64,000 bases of DNA from Mucilaginibacter mali (GCF_013283875.1 NZ_CP054139.1:1488001-1552000), one strand, 5' to 3'; positions 33,140 through 42,196 are shown, counted from the stretch's first letter. Made by a program: numbers and translations. Notes: generated from the sequence alone by a model not told the origin.

Positions 33140-33240
33140 ACTGCTATCAATGTTTGCTCCTGCTATCCGTTCCAACTCCTCATTTCGCTGCGCTGCATTG
33201 CGGGGTTTCCACTGCTATCAGGTTTAGGTTGAATGGTTGC
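33140..33240. repeat. Possible dispersed repeat fragment
   Basis: Between the two minus-strand genes lies GC-skewed sequence with internal word repeats (ACTGCTATC near 33142 and near 33211; CGCTGCGCTGCATTGCGGGG). It resembles intergenic repeats of this bacterial group, but I found no second copy in the window. Confidence 0.3.
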
Positions 33241-33268
33241 ACATTTCACCTGCTCGCTAACTCTGCTT

Positions 33269-34450
33269 TTAAGGGGCTGGGGGGAATACCTCTGCCAGTT
33301 TTTTATCCAAAGCGGTTGCGTTATCACTATCGTATCTGCCAATGATGATACCGTTTTTATCAATCAGTATTTTGGTAGGGAAAACATGTACATTATACTG
33401 CCCGGAAATGTGTTTTTCTTTGGGTGTAGCCGTGTCATCCCGCGGTATATCCATCACGTTATGCCACAGGGCAGTACCATCAACTTTTATGGCCTTTTTC
33501 CAGTCGTAAGGGGTATCGTTGCAGGCAATGGCTACCACCTCTAAACCCTCTTGATGATATTTAGCATATAGCTCTTTTAAATGTGGCGTACTTTGGCGGC
33601 AGGGCAGGCACCAGCTTCCCCAAAAATCAAGCAGCACATATTTGCCTTTTAAATTAGCCAGGCTAAAGGTTTTGCCATTCAAATCGGCTTTGCTGAAATT
33701 TACGGCTGGCATGGCAGCTTTAACTTCCCGTTCATCAATCGCCCTTTTTATTGCCAGGCCAGAAGTTGTGCTTTTAACGGCCTGGCTAAAGCTATTATAC
33801 ACCGTACGCACCGAATCAAGCGGCCATGATACGGCATAAACGCTCATTTGTATGGAACTGAGGTATGAATTAGGGTGACTGATAATAAACTGCCGCGCGA
33901 TATCCTCGTATTTTTTAACAAAAGGTATACGCTGCTTTTCATAAACTACTAATTCTTTTTCCAGCGAATCGATAACATGCTCAGGCTTATTGGTGCTTTT
34001 GGCCAGCTTTACTTCCTTGTTCATCCGGTTAAGGTTTGCCGATACAGGTTCGAATCCTTTATTCACCTCGTCAAGTTGAGCCTGCAAGGCTATGTTTTCG
34101 TCCTGTGTTTTTGATCCGGTGAGCTTTAGCGCGCTGAAATTTGCCATAGTTGCATCAATGATCATGTTTGTTGGTTCAAGGTATATGCTGGCGAAGCTGT
34201 TCTTCGCGGCTTTTAGCATCAGGCTGGCCCGGCTTGGTTCGGCCAGGGCGCCTTTAAAAGCAAAAGCATCGGCCTGTAGGCGCATGCTATCCCTAACGCT
34301 CTTTTTTTCAGTATTTTGATAGGTGAGATATATCCACGCATCACCGCCCCCGGTAACCTTTCCCGAAAGGGTAAATTGCTGTGCGAATAAACGTGATGAG
34401 CCGAATAATAAAACAATAACAAGGGCTTTGGTTAACAGATGCTTATACAT
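33269..34450 (-). CDS. TlpA-like thiol-disulfide protein with DUF4369 domain
   Basis: 393 residues with a cleavable signal (core about residues 7-20, cleavage near LFAQ). DUF4369 follows (LSGKVTGGGDAWIYLTYQ), then a helical middle (about residues 125-230) and a thioredoxin domain with WGSWCLPCRQSTP, redox centre CLPC, and HVFPTKILID around the cis-Pro. It is a secreted, not lipid-anchored, relative of the protein at 27434. Substrate unknown. Confidence 0.92.
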   Translation of the reverse strand: MYKHLLTKALVIVLLFGSSRLFAQQFTLSGKVTGGGDAWIYLTYQNTEKKSVRDSMRLQADAFAFKGALAEPSRASLMLKAAKNSFASIYLEPTNMIIDATMANFSALKLTGSKTQDENIALQAQLDEVNKGFEPVSANLNRMNKEVKLAKSTNKPEHVIDSLEKELVVYEKQRIPFVKKYEDIARQFIISHPNSYLSSIQMSVYAVSWPLDSVRTVYNSFSQAVKSTTSGLAIKRAIDEREVKAAMPAVNFSKADLNGKTFSLANLKGKYVLLDFWGSWCLPCRQSTPHLKELYAKYHQEGLEVVAIACNDTPYDWKKAIKVDGTALWHNVMDIPRDDTATPKEKHISGQYNVHVFPTKILIDKNGIIIGRYDSDNATALDKKLAEVFPPAP

Positions 34451-34566
34451 AGGTTGACAGGTTTGGAGATATAACTATTAGACAACCGATATATTGCACC
34501 GTTGCAAAAAGGCAGCATGTTTTTTAACAATGTTTAACAAAGCCTGTTACGCCAGTATTATCCTAA

Positions 34567-35325
34567 TTACTTGATCGCTTCCAGCCAGGTATGGGCCAGA
34601 AGAGTGATGCCCGCCATGTTGGGGTGTACACCGTCGCCTGTCCAATAAGCCCCCGGTGCCTTTTTCATAGCCTTATCAACAGCCGATTGGAACGGAACGA
34701 ATGCCGCACCATATTGATCGGCTATCTCCCGCGCCGCCACCTGGAACTCAGGGAATTTAGGGTACCATGCATCGGTTACCGATTTTACACCATTGATGGC
34801 ATAAGGCTCGCAGATGATCAGTTTTACATCGGGCAGGGCTTGTTTGGTACGGTCGATGAGTTTTTTATAGTCGGTGCGATAGGTTTCAATAGTGCCGGTG
34901 TATGGTGGTTTAGCGGTAAGCGTATGCCAGTAATCGTTAACACCAACAAAAATACTCAGCACGTTAGGTTTCAGGTCAAGGCAATCGGCATCCCAGCGGT
35001 CGGCCAGTTGAAATACTTTATTGCCGCTGATGCCTTTGTTATAGATCTGCAGGTTTTTATCGGGATTATTAAACAATAGGGTAGAACCCGCTACAAGCGC
35101 GTAACCGCTGCCCATACAGGCCACATTGTTGGCAGCTGTACTCTTTTTATCGCGGCCTGAGTCGGTAATGGAATCGCCTTGAAACAGTACCACGTCGTTA
35201 TTATTAAGCGTGATTTTTTTACCATTGCCTTCTGCAAAAGCGGCAGCGGCAATTTCGGGGATAGATAAACTTGCCAATGTACCGATGGCAGCAGTAGTAA
35301 TAAAAGAGCGGCGCGAAGTGTTCAT
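34567..35325 (-). CDS. SGNH/GDSL-type esterase with Tat signal
   Basis: 252 residues. MNTSRRSFITTAAIG is a twin-arginine signal (Arg5-Arg6) followed by an Ala-rich cleavage region. SGNH blocks appear in order: FQGDSITDSG (Ser nucleophile), KGISGNK (Gly), FVGVNDYW (Asn) and DGVHPNMAG (Asp/His pair). It should de-esterify or deacetylate a polysaccharide or lipid in the periplasm after export in folded form. It is divergent from pyrD. Confidence 0.93.
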   Translation of the reverse strand: MNTSRRSFITTAAIGTLASLSIPEIAAAAFAEGNGKKITLNNNDVVLFQGDSITDSGRDKKSTAANNVACMGSGYALVAGSTLLFNNPDKNLQIYNKGISGNKVFQLADRWDADCLDLKPNVLSIFVGVNDYWHTLTAKPPYTGTIETYRTDYKKLIDRTKQALPDVKLIICEPYAINGVKSVTDAWYPKFPEFQVAAREIADQYGAAFVPFQSAVDKAMKKAPGAYWTGDGVHPNMAGITLLAHTWLEAIK

Positions 35326-35352
35326 TTTTTTGTTTTTATAGGTTTATTTAGC

Positions 35353-35378
35353 CCATGGACTATGGTCGATGGTCCATG
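35353..35378. repeat. Short palindromic word repeat
   Basis: CCATGGAC and GTCCATGG are exact complements around TATGGTCGAT, which itself holds a further ATGG. It lies in the divergent gap between the esterase and pyrD. Confidence 0.6.
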
Positions 35379-35442
35379 GACTAACAACGCTAAATTATAA
35401 ATATTCTTAATATGTTAACGCACAAAGCGGTAAATTCGCGGC

Positions 35443-36483
35443 ATGTATTCGCTGATCAAGCCCATCCTTTTTAAATTCGACCCAGAGAACGTTCATTATT
35501 TTGTAACCGACGGTTTGCACCTGGCCAACCGCATACCTGGCGGGGCCGCGTTAAGCCGTGCCGTGTGGGATGTTGAAGATAAACGATTGGAGCGCGAGGT
35601 ATTTGGCCTGAAGTTCAAAAACCCGGTAGGTCTTGCCGCCGGATTTGATAAAAATGGCCTGATGATAAAAGAGATGGCTAACCTTGGTTTTGGTTTTATA
35701 GAAGTTGGTACTGTAACACCATTAGCTCAGCCGGGTAACCCCAAACCACGTATGTTTAGGTTACCCGCCGATGAAGCGCTGATCAACCGCATGGGTTTTA
35801 ACAATGGCGGGGTTGATGCCATGGTAGAACGCATTGCCGAATACCGTAACAGTCCCGCTGCCAAACAGCAACGCGTAATTATTGGGGGTAATATCGGTAA
35901 GAACAAAGTTACCCCTAACGAGGACGCTGTTAACGACTATATTATTTGCTTTGATAAGCTGTTTGATGTGGTTGATTACTTTGTGGTGAACGTGAGTTCG
36001 CCCAATACCCCCGGTCTGCGCGAATTACAGGAAAAAGGCCCGTTGCTGAACATCCTGAATACACTGCAACAACGTAATAACAAGAACGGCGTATCGCGCC
36101 CCATCCTGTTAAAGATAGCTCCCGATCTCACCAACGAGCAGTTGGATGATATTGTAGAGATCGTACAGCAAAGCGGCATTGCCGGGGTGATAGGCACAAA
36201 CACCACAATTAGCAGAGATAATTTAGGTTCACCTGATACGCTGAAAAGTGAAACCGGCGGTTTGAGCGGCAGGCCATTAACTAACCGTTCAACCGAAGTG
36301 ATCAGCTATCTGCATAAAAAATCAAATGGTTCGTTCCCCATTATAGGGGTGGGTGGGATTCATTCGGCAGCGGATGCTTTAGATAAACTGAACGCCGGTG
36401 CATCGCTGGTACAGTTATATACGGGCTTTATTTATGAAGGGCCAGCGTTGATAGGGTGGATAAATAAGGCTTTATTGAAGTGA
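35443..36483 (+). CDS. pyrD: Dihydroorotate dehydrogenase (quinone), class 2
   Basis: 346 residues. The N-terminal amphipathic helix pair (about residues 1-40) marks the membrane-bound class 2 enzyme. [35 protein letters not shown] and [11 protein letters not shown] (catalytic Ser) are family motifs; [15 protein letters not shown] and [13 protein letters not shown] bind FMN phosphate. It oxidises dihydroorotate in pyrimidine synthesis, passing electrons to menaquinone. TAAATTCGC upstream is a near -7 box. Confidence 0.97.
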   Translation: MYSLIKPILFKFDPENVHYFVTDGLHLANRIPGGAALSRAVWDVEDKRLEREVFGLKFKNPVGLAAGFDKNGLMIKEMANLGFGFIEVGTVTPLAQPGNPKPRMFRLPADEALINRMGFNNGGVDAMVERIAEYRNSPAAKQQRVIIGGNIGKNKVTPNEDAVNDYIICFDKLFDVVDYFVVNVSSPNTPGLRELQEKGPLLNILNTLQQRNNKNGVSRPILLKIAPDLTNEQLDDIVEIVQQSGIAGVIGTNTTISRDNLGSPDTLKSETGGLSGRPLTNRSTEVISYLHKKSNGSFPIIGVGGIHSAADALDKLNAGASLVQLYTGFIYEGPALIGWINKALLK

Positions 36484-36500
36484 TACGTTGATCGTTACCT

Positions 36501-36581
36501 CGTCATAGCGACGTGGCTATCCCCCGGCTTGTATATCGTCTCTGTATATCGGGGATAGCCACGCTATCGCTCGCTATGACG
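36501..36581. repeat. Inverted-repeat element B variant, copy 4
   Basis: An 81-bp palindrome with ends CGTCATAGCGA and TCGCTATGACG and inner arms CGTGGCTATCCCC / GGGGATAGCCACG. It is related to the B family by GCGATAGCGTGG-type sequence on the right arm, but TTGC and GCAA are replaced on both arms by TAGC and GCTA. It fills the convergent gap after pyrD. Confidence 0.85.
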
Positions 36582-36593
36582 GGAGATTTAAAC

Positions 36594-36627
36594 AAAAAAG
36601 TCCCGCTGGCATCACCAACAGGACTTT
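36594..36627 (-). terminator. Terminator of the 58-residue gene
   Basis: On the minus strand AAAGTCC pairs with GGGACTTTT around an inner TGG/CCA stem and ends in six T (36594-36599). It starts 22 bp after the stop at 36650. Confidence 0.8.
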
Positions 36628-36649
36628 CAATAATTTTTACAACTAAAAA

Positions 36650-36826
36650 TTAGTTAGCAGCAGCAGCTGTAGCTAAAGCTATGTTGTTTTTAGTGATCTG
36701 GCTGTGTTTTGATTCAGCAGAACGGCTACCTAATTCAATGTTGGTAGCTAATTTCAGGAACTGTACTTCTAAACGTGAGAAAGTTTTGTTCCTTCTGTCT
36801 TTTCTTTTTAAACGTGTAACGCCCAT
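36650..36826 (-). CDS. 58-residue basic small protein downstream of tRNA-Cys
   Basis: ATG at 36826, stop at 36650. The product starts MGVTRLKRKDRRNKTFSRLE, continues VQFLKLATNIELGSRS and ends in an Ala-rich tail with Asn last; the N-terminal third is strongly basic. Codon usage favours common codons of a well-expressed gene, and it has its own terminator. I do not recognise a named family, but the composition suggests an RNA- or ribosome-associated protein. It begins 27 bp after tRNA-Cys on the same strand with no terminator between them. Confidence 0.75.
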   Translation of the reverse strand: MGVTRLKRKDRRNKTFSRLEVQFLKLATNIELGSRSAESKHSQITKNNIALATAAAAN

Positions 36827-36853
36827 TGTAATATCTTTATAAAGTTAACCTCG

Positions 36854-36924
36854 AGGTCGAGAGCGGATTCGAACCGCTGTACAAGGTTTTGCAGACCTCT
36901 GCCTAGCCACTCGGCCACCCGACC
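36854..36924 (-). tRNA. tRNA-Cys (anticodon GCA)
   Basis: 71 nt on the minus strand. Acceptor GGTCGGG pairs with CTCGACC (one G-T wobble), discriminator is U as expected for Cys, the anticodon stem GAGGT/ACCTT encloses CTGCAAA with anticodon GCA, and the T-loop is TTCGAAT. CCA is not encoded. Confidence 0.95.
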
Positions 36925-36937
36925 ATTTTTCAGGAGT

Positions 36938-36968
36938 GCAAAGTTAATTAATTTTTATTGCCTATCAA
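36938..36968 (-). promoter_or_regulatory. Promoter of tRNA-Cys and the small gene
   Basis: On the minus strand TTG (36966-36968) is followed by 19 bp and TAACTTTGC (36938-36946): a complete consensus pair. The -7 box ends 13 bp before the tRNA. Confidence 0.75.
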
Positions 36969-36975
36969 GTTTTAT

Positions 36976-37722
36976 TTAAAAACCTTTCCGAAATATTTCT
37001 GAACAAAATATCGCGGTAGCAATGGCTACGTTTAACGATTCGGTCATATTATCACCCGGGATGGTAACCGAATTGCTGATGAGCTTTTGTACAGCCGGGC
37101 GAATGCCGTTGCCTTCGTTCCCCATAACGATCAATCCTTCGTTATGAAAATCAGTGTAATAGATGTTTTTACCATTCAGCATGGCGCCGTATACCGGCAT
37201 TTTTAATTGAAGGATGGTAGTTTGCAGATCGGTATAATAAATATTCATCCGCGCCAGCGAACCCATAGTAGCCTGCACAACTTTAGGGTTGTATACATCA
37301 ACCGAATCTTGCGAACATATAATGTGCCGGATACCAAACCAGTCGGCTGTGCGGATGATGGTGCCCATATTACCAGGGTCCTGCACGCCATCAAGCACCA
37401 GCGCGTATTTATTTTTTAATGTAGACGCTTGTAATGCGGGTAATTCGGGTATTTTTATCAGGGCGATAACTTCCTGCGGGGTGGTTAAGTTGCTGATCTT
37501 ACCCAGTTCGTCTAAAGAAATTTCCTGGAACTTTATTTTTGCCGATAAATTCAGCATTTTTGGGGCAATTGCTGCTGTATGGTAAACAGTTTGTACCGGG
37601 TACCCCGATGCGATAAATTCAGTTACAGATTTTAATCCCTCGGCCACAAATAAACCATGAACATTGCGGAACTTTTTATGTTGTAAAGATTTAAATAAAC
37701 TGATCTGAGATTTTGAAAGCAT
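36976..37722 (-). CDS. SpoU/TrmH-family RNA 2'-O-methyltransferase (RlmB-like)
   Basis: 248 residues. An N-terminal L30e-like substrate-binding domain (KKFRNVHGLFVAEGLKSV) precedes the knotted SPOUT domain with its three motifs: LDGVQDPGNMGTIIRTADWFG, VMGNEGNGI and SVTIPGDNMTESLNVAIATAI. It should methylate ribose in rRNA or tRNA using SAM. The ATG at 37722 is the only plausible start and overlaps the start of the divergent tamL by 10 bp. Confidence 0.93.
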   Translation of the reverse strand: MLSKSQISLFKSLQHKKFRNVHGLFVAEGLKSVTEFIASGYPVQTVYHTAAIAPKMLNLSAKIKFQEISLDELGKISNLTTPQEVIALIKIPELPALQASTLKNKYALVLDGVQDPGNMGTIIRTADWFGIRHIICSQDSVDVYNPKVVQATMGSLARMNIYYTDLQTTILQLKMPVYGAMLNGKNIYYTDFHNEGLIVMGNEGNGIRPAVQKLISNSVTIPGDNMTESLNVAIATAIFCSEIFRKGF

Positions 37723-40061
37723 ATACCGGTATAAAATATCAAAGCTTTACCATACTTATCGCCCTGTTTGTTTTCGTGGTTTCGGGATGCAGTTTAACGC
37801 GCCGCTTAAAACCTAATGAATCGCTGGTGCGCAAAATTACAATAAAAGGTGTAGATAAAGAATTTAGTGAAGCCGCGCTCACCTATGTTGATAAGCAACA
37901 GCAGCCAAACAACTGGATAAACCTGAACCTGTATTATATGTTCAGCAAAAACGGGAAGAACGATGTGGGTGAACCACCCGCTATTCTCGACAGCAGTTTG
38001 GTTGAATACTCGCGGGTGCAGATAGAAAAATTCCTGCAAAACAAAGGCTACCTGAAGGCTAAGGTTATCGATTCCATCATTATTAAAAAGAAAAAAGCCC
38101 AGCTGATCTTTACCGCCACTGAAGGGCCAATGTTCAGGATCCGTAAGTTTCAGGATAGTATTGCTGATAAAAATATCGAGCGGCTTTATCGTAACAACCG
38201 CACGCAATTTTCGCACATACAACCGGGCAAGCGTTACGATAAGGATAGCCTGGCCTACGATCGTGATGAGATATACCAGCTGATGAAGCGTAACGGTTAT
38301 TACGATTTTTATCGCCAGTATATCACCTACGATTACGATACTACTTTTAACAATAGCGTGGCTGATGTGATCATGAAGATCAGGAACCCGGAAGGGAAAG
38401 CCTTTCACCCGGTTTACCGGATCAATAATACCCTCATCACCATATCAAACAGCAACAGCCGCTACCCGGGTAAGCCCGATACCCTGCAGGTTGACTCGCA
38501 GTTTCGCTTTGTGGATTTTTCCCGCTTTTTTAAACCAAAGGCGGTTACTTACTATGTGTTCCAAAAAAAGGGTGATATCTACAATATCGATATGCAGGGC
38601 CTCACTACCAGCCGGCTTTCCGAGTTGAACGTATTCCGTAATGTGCCCAATCCCACTTATACCAAGCTGCCCGATAGTACCAACCGGCTGGATACCAAGA
38701 TAGAACTGATCCCTCTGAAAAAGATGAGCGACCGGATAGAGCCCGAGTTTATCTTTAATGGCGGGCGATATGGCTATAACCTGGGTAATACCTTTACCAA
38801 CCGTAACCTGTTTGGCCGTGCCGAAATATTACAGTTTAAAATAAACTGGAGTGTGCTGTTTGATAAATCGAGCGGGCAGGGCGCGGCGGGCATCCAAAAC
38901 CAGGATTTCAGGACGGGTATCAGCCTGGCTTATCCGCGTATTATCACGCCGTTTAACTTGCCTATTTTGGGTAAGTACGGGGTGCCGCATACTACTTTCT
39001 CCACCAACTACTCTTTGTTTTATCAAAAGGGGCTGGTTACCCGCGAAAGTTTTATTAACTCCCTTACTTACGATTTTGCCGAGACCGGCCATAAACTGCA
39101 CACGTTAACGCCCATCAGTATCGAGTATTCTACCGGTAAGATTGATTCGGCCGCACGTGAGGAGTTGCTGAAGATCAACCGTTACTCGTATGTGTTCCTT
39201 ATCGGCCGTACCGTATTTACTATCGGCAGCCAGTACACCTACCAGGTAAATGCCGACTTGTTGAACTCCATCGGTAGCTTCGAATATTTCCGTGGTTCGC
39301 TTGATGTGGCTGGTAATACGCTCGGTTTGCTCACAAAAGCGCTTAATACCAAACGCGATACATCCGGCGCGTATACCATTTTTGGCCAACCCTTTTCGCA
39401 GTATACCAAGGCCGAGGTAGATTTTAGGGTATACCGAAATGTAGGCGGCGAGCGACAGATCGTGTTCCGCATCAATCCCGGCATCGGTGTGCCTTACGGC
39501 AACAGCAGGCAATTGGTGTTCGAGAAGAATTTTTATGCCGGCGGCGCCAATGATAACCGTGCCTGGCTACCGCGCACTTTGGGCCCCGGTAATTTTAACC
39601 GCTCCATTTACCCCGACAGTACTACCCGCAACCGCCTGAAATACCTCGACCAGTTTGGCGAAATTAAGATACAGGGTAACCTGGAGTACCGTTTTAAGAT
39701 AGCCGATAACTTTTTCGGTTCGAAACTAAAGGGCGCTACCTTTACCGATTTTGGCAACGTTTGGCGCCTGCGTAACGAGGTGGAAAGTCCCGGCGGCCAG
39801 TTTAGCTTAAACAGCCTGTTTAAAGGGGCAGCAATTGGCGTGGGTGCCGGTTTGCGCTTTGATCTTACCTTCTTTGTGTTCAGGCTGGATGCTGCCTTTA
39901 AATTTAAAGATCCGCAATTCACCGGGGCCGATCAGTGGGTGTTGCTGCGCCATGGTAACGAGTTATTCCATGCCGGGGCATTCAAAAATAATTACCTCAT
40001 CACCAATGGCGAAAGCTACAACTTTATGCAGCTGAACTTTGGTATCGGCTTGCCGTTTTAG
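37713..40061 (+). CDS. tamL: TamL-type outer-membrane assembly lipoprotein (BamA/TamA superfamily)
   Basis: 782 residues. A lipoprotein signal ending VVSGC is followed by POTRA-like repeats (about residues 30-330) and a C-terminal 16-strand barrel with terminal aromatic (GIGLPF). LKPNESLVRKITIKG and RGYFFGGANDNRAW-type text (here FYAGGANDNRAWLPRTLGPG) are family features. The start codon appears to be TTG at 37713, since an in-frame stop lies at 37701 and no ATG occurs before the lipobox. TamL works with TamB in moving lipids or proteins to the outer membrane. It overlaps the divergent methyltransferase gene. Confidence 0.9.
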   Translation: MKAYTGIKYQSFTILIALFVFVVSGCSLTRRLKPNESLVRKITIKGVDKEFSEAALTYVDKQQQPNNWINLNLYYMFSKNGKNDVGEPPAILDSSLVEYSRVQIEKFLQNKGYLKAKVIDSIIIKKKKAQLIFTATEGPMFRIRKFQDSIADKNIERLYRNNRTQFSHIQPGKRYDKDSLAYDRDEIYQLMKRNGYYDFYRQYITYDYDTTFNNSVADVIMKIRNPEGKAFHPVYRINNTLITISNSNSRYPGKPDTLQVDSQFRFVDFSRFFKPKAVTYYVFQKKGDIYNIDMQGLTTSRLSELNVFRNVPNPTYTKLPDSTNRLDTKIELIPLKKMSDRIEPEFIFNGGRYGYNLGNTFTNRNLFGRAEILQFKINWSVLFDKSSGQGAAGIQNQDFRTGISLAYPRIITPFNLPILGKYGVPHTTFSTNYSLFYQKGLVTRESFINSLTYDFAETGHKLHTLTPISIEYSTGKIDSAAREELLKINRYSYVFLIGRTVFTIGSQYTYQVNADLLNSIGSFEYFRGSLDVAGNTLGLLTKALNTKRDTSGAYTIFGQPFSQYTKAEVDFRVYRNVGGERQIVFRINPGIGVPYGNSRQLVFEKNFYAGGANDNRAWLPRTLGPGNFNRSIYPDSTTRNRLKYLDQFGEIKIQGNLEYRFKIADNFFGSKLKGATFTDFGNVWRLRNEVESPGGQFSLNSLFKGAAIGVGAGLRFDLTFFVFRLDAAFKFKDPQFTGADQWVLLRHGNELFHAGAFKNNYLITNGESYNFMQLNFGIGLPF

Positions 40062-40472
40062 GCGCTGCGCTGTCATTAATTTTTGATGGCGGGGCCTTTG
40101 CGGTTTTCCGTCATCGGGAGGGATTTCTCTTTGGCGTTGCTATAGTGTAGAATCTTGTCTTTGGAAATTTTTTCAAAATTCTGTTTTTAAACTTTTTTTT
40201 CGTGATGCCTTTTATCCATGTAATTGAACTGTTAAGATAAAAAACGTGGATTGGGTATTGCTGGTGTGCTTTTGTGCTTTGTATGATCAAAGAACGTTGC
40301 TTTTTACTGTTTGCCGAAGCTTGTTTTGGCGGAATATTATTTGGCGATTTAGATTTTTCCGAAAAAAGGGCCTTTGCAAATATCGTACAATCGACTGATC
40401 GGGATTTGAAGTTTTATACAATATACTAAAAATTTGCCGGAACTGCAAGATCGCCGGTTTCGCATTTTTTCC
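40062..40472. other. Intergenic region between tamL and the ABC-F gene
   Basis: About 410 bp, AT-rich with T-runs (near 40180-40200), no recognised gene on either strand and no clear terminator hairpin. A 74-codon minus-strand frame (40287-40511) has no recognisable family and crosses the promoter at 40473, so it was not called. Confidence 0.5.
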
Positions 40473-40481
40473 TATCTTTGC
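40473..40481 (+). promoter_or_regulatory. -7 box of the second ABC-F gene
   Basis: TATCTTTGC is a perfect TAnnTTTGC. It would start a transcript with a leader of about 115 nt before the ATG at 40604, much longer than most leaders in this window. Confidence 0.6.
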
Positions 40482-40559
40482 CCTGCAAAATTCAATAAAG
40501 CACCGCTCCATTATATGTGATCAGCTAATTCCCTTCAGGACAAATAAACAGCCGGCGAC

Positions 40560-40679
40560 ATGCTCCGCGTGGCTATTATTCACCCGCTTAACGAAAGGAA
40601 TTTATGCTTCTTCTTCAGGATATTACTTATATACACCCCAACAAGGATGCCCTGTTTACCGGCATCGATCTTATTGTAA
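40560..40679 (+). other. Upstream ORF overlapping the ABC-F start
   Basis: In the leader, ATG 40560 opens a 39-codon frame that begins MLRVAIIHPLNERNLCFFFR and ends at TAA 40677, running across the ABC-F ATG in another frame. A start-stop pair ATGTGA lies at 40515-40520. Leader ORFs control several antibiotic-resistance ABC-F genes by ribosome stalling; whether this one is translated is unknown. Confidence 0.35.
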
Positions 40680-42196
40680 ATAAACATTGCAAAGCCGCGC
40701 TGATAGGGAATAACGGCGCCGGAAAATCAACCCTGTTACAACTGCTGGCCGGCAACTTAAGTCCTTCCTCGGGATTGGTGAAAGCCAGCTCCCGGCCCTG
40801 GTATGTGCCGCAAATTTTAGGTCAGTTTAATAATTGTACCGTGGCCCGGGCTTTGCAAATTGATGGCAAGCTGACCGCCCTGCACCAAATTTTGGCCGGT
40901 GAAGTAAGCAGCGAAAATATGGCCCTGCTTGATGATGATTGGGGCATTGAAGAGCGCTGTACCGAAGCTTTTGCCTATTGGCAACTGGATGGTGTTGACC
41001 TGCAGCAAGCAATGGGTAGCCTTAGCGGCGGGCAAAAAACTAAGGTGATGTTAGCGGGTATCAGGATACACCGCCCTGAAATTGTGCTGCTCGATGAGCC
41101 GAGCAACCACCTTGACATGGCAGGCCGGGCATTGCTTTATCAATACCTGCAAACTACCAATCATACGCTGCTGGTGGTGAGCCATGACAGGACTTTGCTT
41201 AACCTGCTTGATACGGTTTTTGAACTCAGCAAGCGCGGCATAACCACTTATGGCGGTAATTATGATTTTTATGCCGCCCAAAAAGCCATCGCCACCGAAG
41301 CGCTGAACAACGATGTACGTAACCGCGAAAAGGAACTGCGCAAAGCCCGGGATACCGAGCGGGCGGCGATGGAAAGACAGCAGAAACTGGACGCCCGTGG
41401 TAAAAAGAAACAGGAAAAGGCCGGTGTGCCCACCATCATGATGAACACATTGCGGAACAAGGCCGAGCGCAGCACCGCCCAAATGCGCGGCGTACATGCC
41501 GAAAAAGTAGGCGATATTGCCCAAAAGCTAAGTGAACTGCGCCGCGAATTGCCCGGTACCGATAAAATGAAGATGGACCTGGATAATTCGGCTTTGCATA
41601 GGGGTAAGGTGTTGGTGAACGCAAATAGCGTTAATATTGGTTATGGCGATAATTTGCTTTGGCGCGATGGCATCGACTTTAAAATAACCAGTGGCGCGCG
41701 GATGGCCATTAAAGGGCCTAATGGTTCGGGGAAGACCAGTCTCATCAGGCTGGTGTTGGGACAGCTGTTACCGCTTGCGGGGAAACTTGATAAAGCCACG
41801 TTCACATCGGTTTATATCGACCAGGATTATTCGCTTATTAACCAGCTGCTTACGGTTTACGGACAGGCGCAGCAGTTTAACACAGGCGCATTGCAGGAAC
41901 ATGATATCAAGATCCGCCTTAACCGCTTCCTGTTTACGGCCGATGACTGGGATAAATCCTGCAATGCCCTAAGCGGCGGCGAAAAAATGCGGCTGATGCT
42001 GTGCTGCCTGGCCATTGGCAACCAGGCGCCCGATATGATGATATTGGATGAGCCGACCAATAACCTGGATATGCAAAATGTAGAGATATTGACCAATGCC
42101 ATTAATCAATACCGGGGCACGCTGCTGGTGGTATCGCACGATGAATGGTTTTTAAAGGAGATAGGAGTGGAGGAAGAGATTGTGGTGGGGGGATAA
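40604..42196 (+). CDS. ABC-F family ATPase, second copy
   Basis: 530 residues, two ABC domains, no membrane helices. Walker A GNNGAGKST and GPNGSGKTS, signatures LSGGQKTKVMLAG and LSGGEKMRLMLCC, Walker B IVLLDEPSNHLD and MMILDEPTNNLD. The inter-domain linker (about residues 230-320) is Arg/Lys/Glu-rich and helical, and there is no C-terminal extension, unlike the copy at 31092. It should act on ribosomes; a role in drug protection is possible given the long leader with an upstream ORF, but is inference. AGGA lies 7 bp before the ATG. Confidence 0.92.
   Translation: MLLLQDITYIHPNKDALFTGIDLIVNKHCKAALIGNNGAGKSTLLQLLAGNLSPSSGLVKASSRPWYVPQILGQFNNCTVARALQIDGKLTALHQILAGEVSSENMALLDDDWGIEERCTEAFAYWQLDGVDLQQAMGSLSGGQKTKVMLAGIRIHRPEIVLLDEPSNHLDMAGRALLYQYLQTTNHTLLVVSHDRTLLNLLDTVFELSKRGITTYGGNYDFYAAQKAIATEALNNDVRNREKELRKARDTERAAMERQQKLDARGKKKQEKAGVPTIMMNTLRNKAERSTAQMRGVHAEKVGDIAQKLSELRRELPGTDKMKMDLDNSALHRGKVLVNANSVNIGYGDNLLWRDGIDFKITSGARMAIKGPNGSGKTSLIRLVLGQLLPLAGKLDKATFTSVYIDQDYSLINQLLTVYGQAQQFNTGALQEHDIKIRLNRFLFTADDWDKSCNALSGGEKMRLMLCCLAIGNQAPDMMILDEPTNNLDMQNVEILTNAINQYRGTLLVVSHDEWFLKEIGVEEEIVVGG

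Noticed and set aside
37806..38408. 200-codon minus-strand frame inside tamL
   Set aside because: It is antisense to a clear TamL reading frame and has no recognisable motif.
40287..40511. 74-codon minus-strand gene before the ABC-F gene
   Set aside because: No recognisable family, Arg/Gln/Ile-rich, and it overlaps the promoter and leader of the ABC-F gene.
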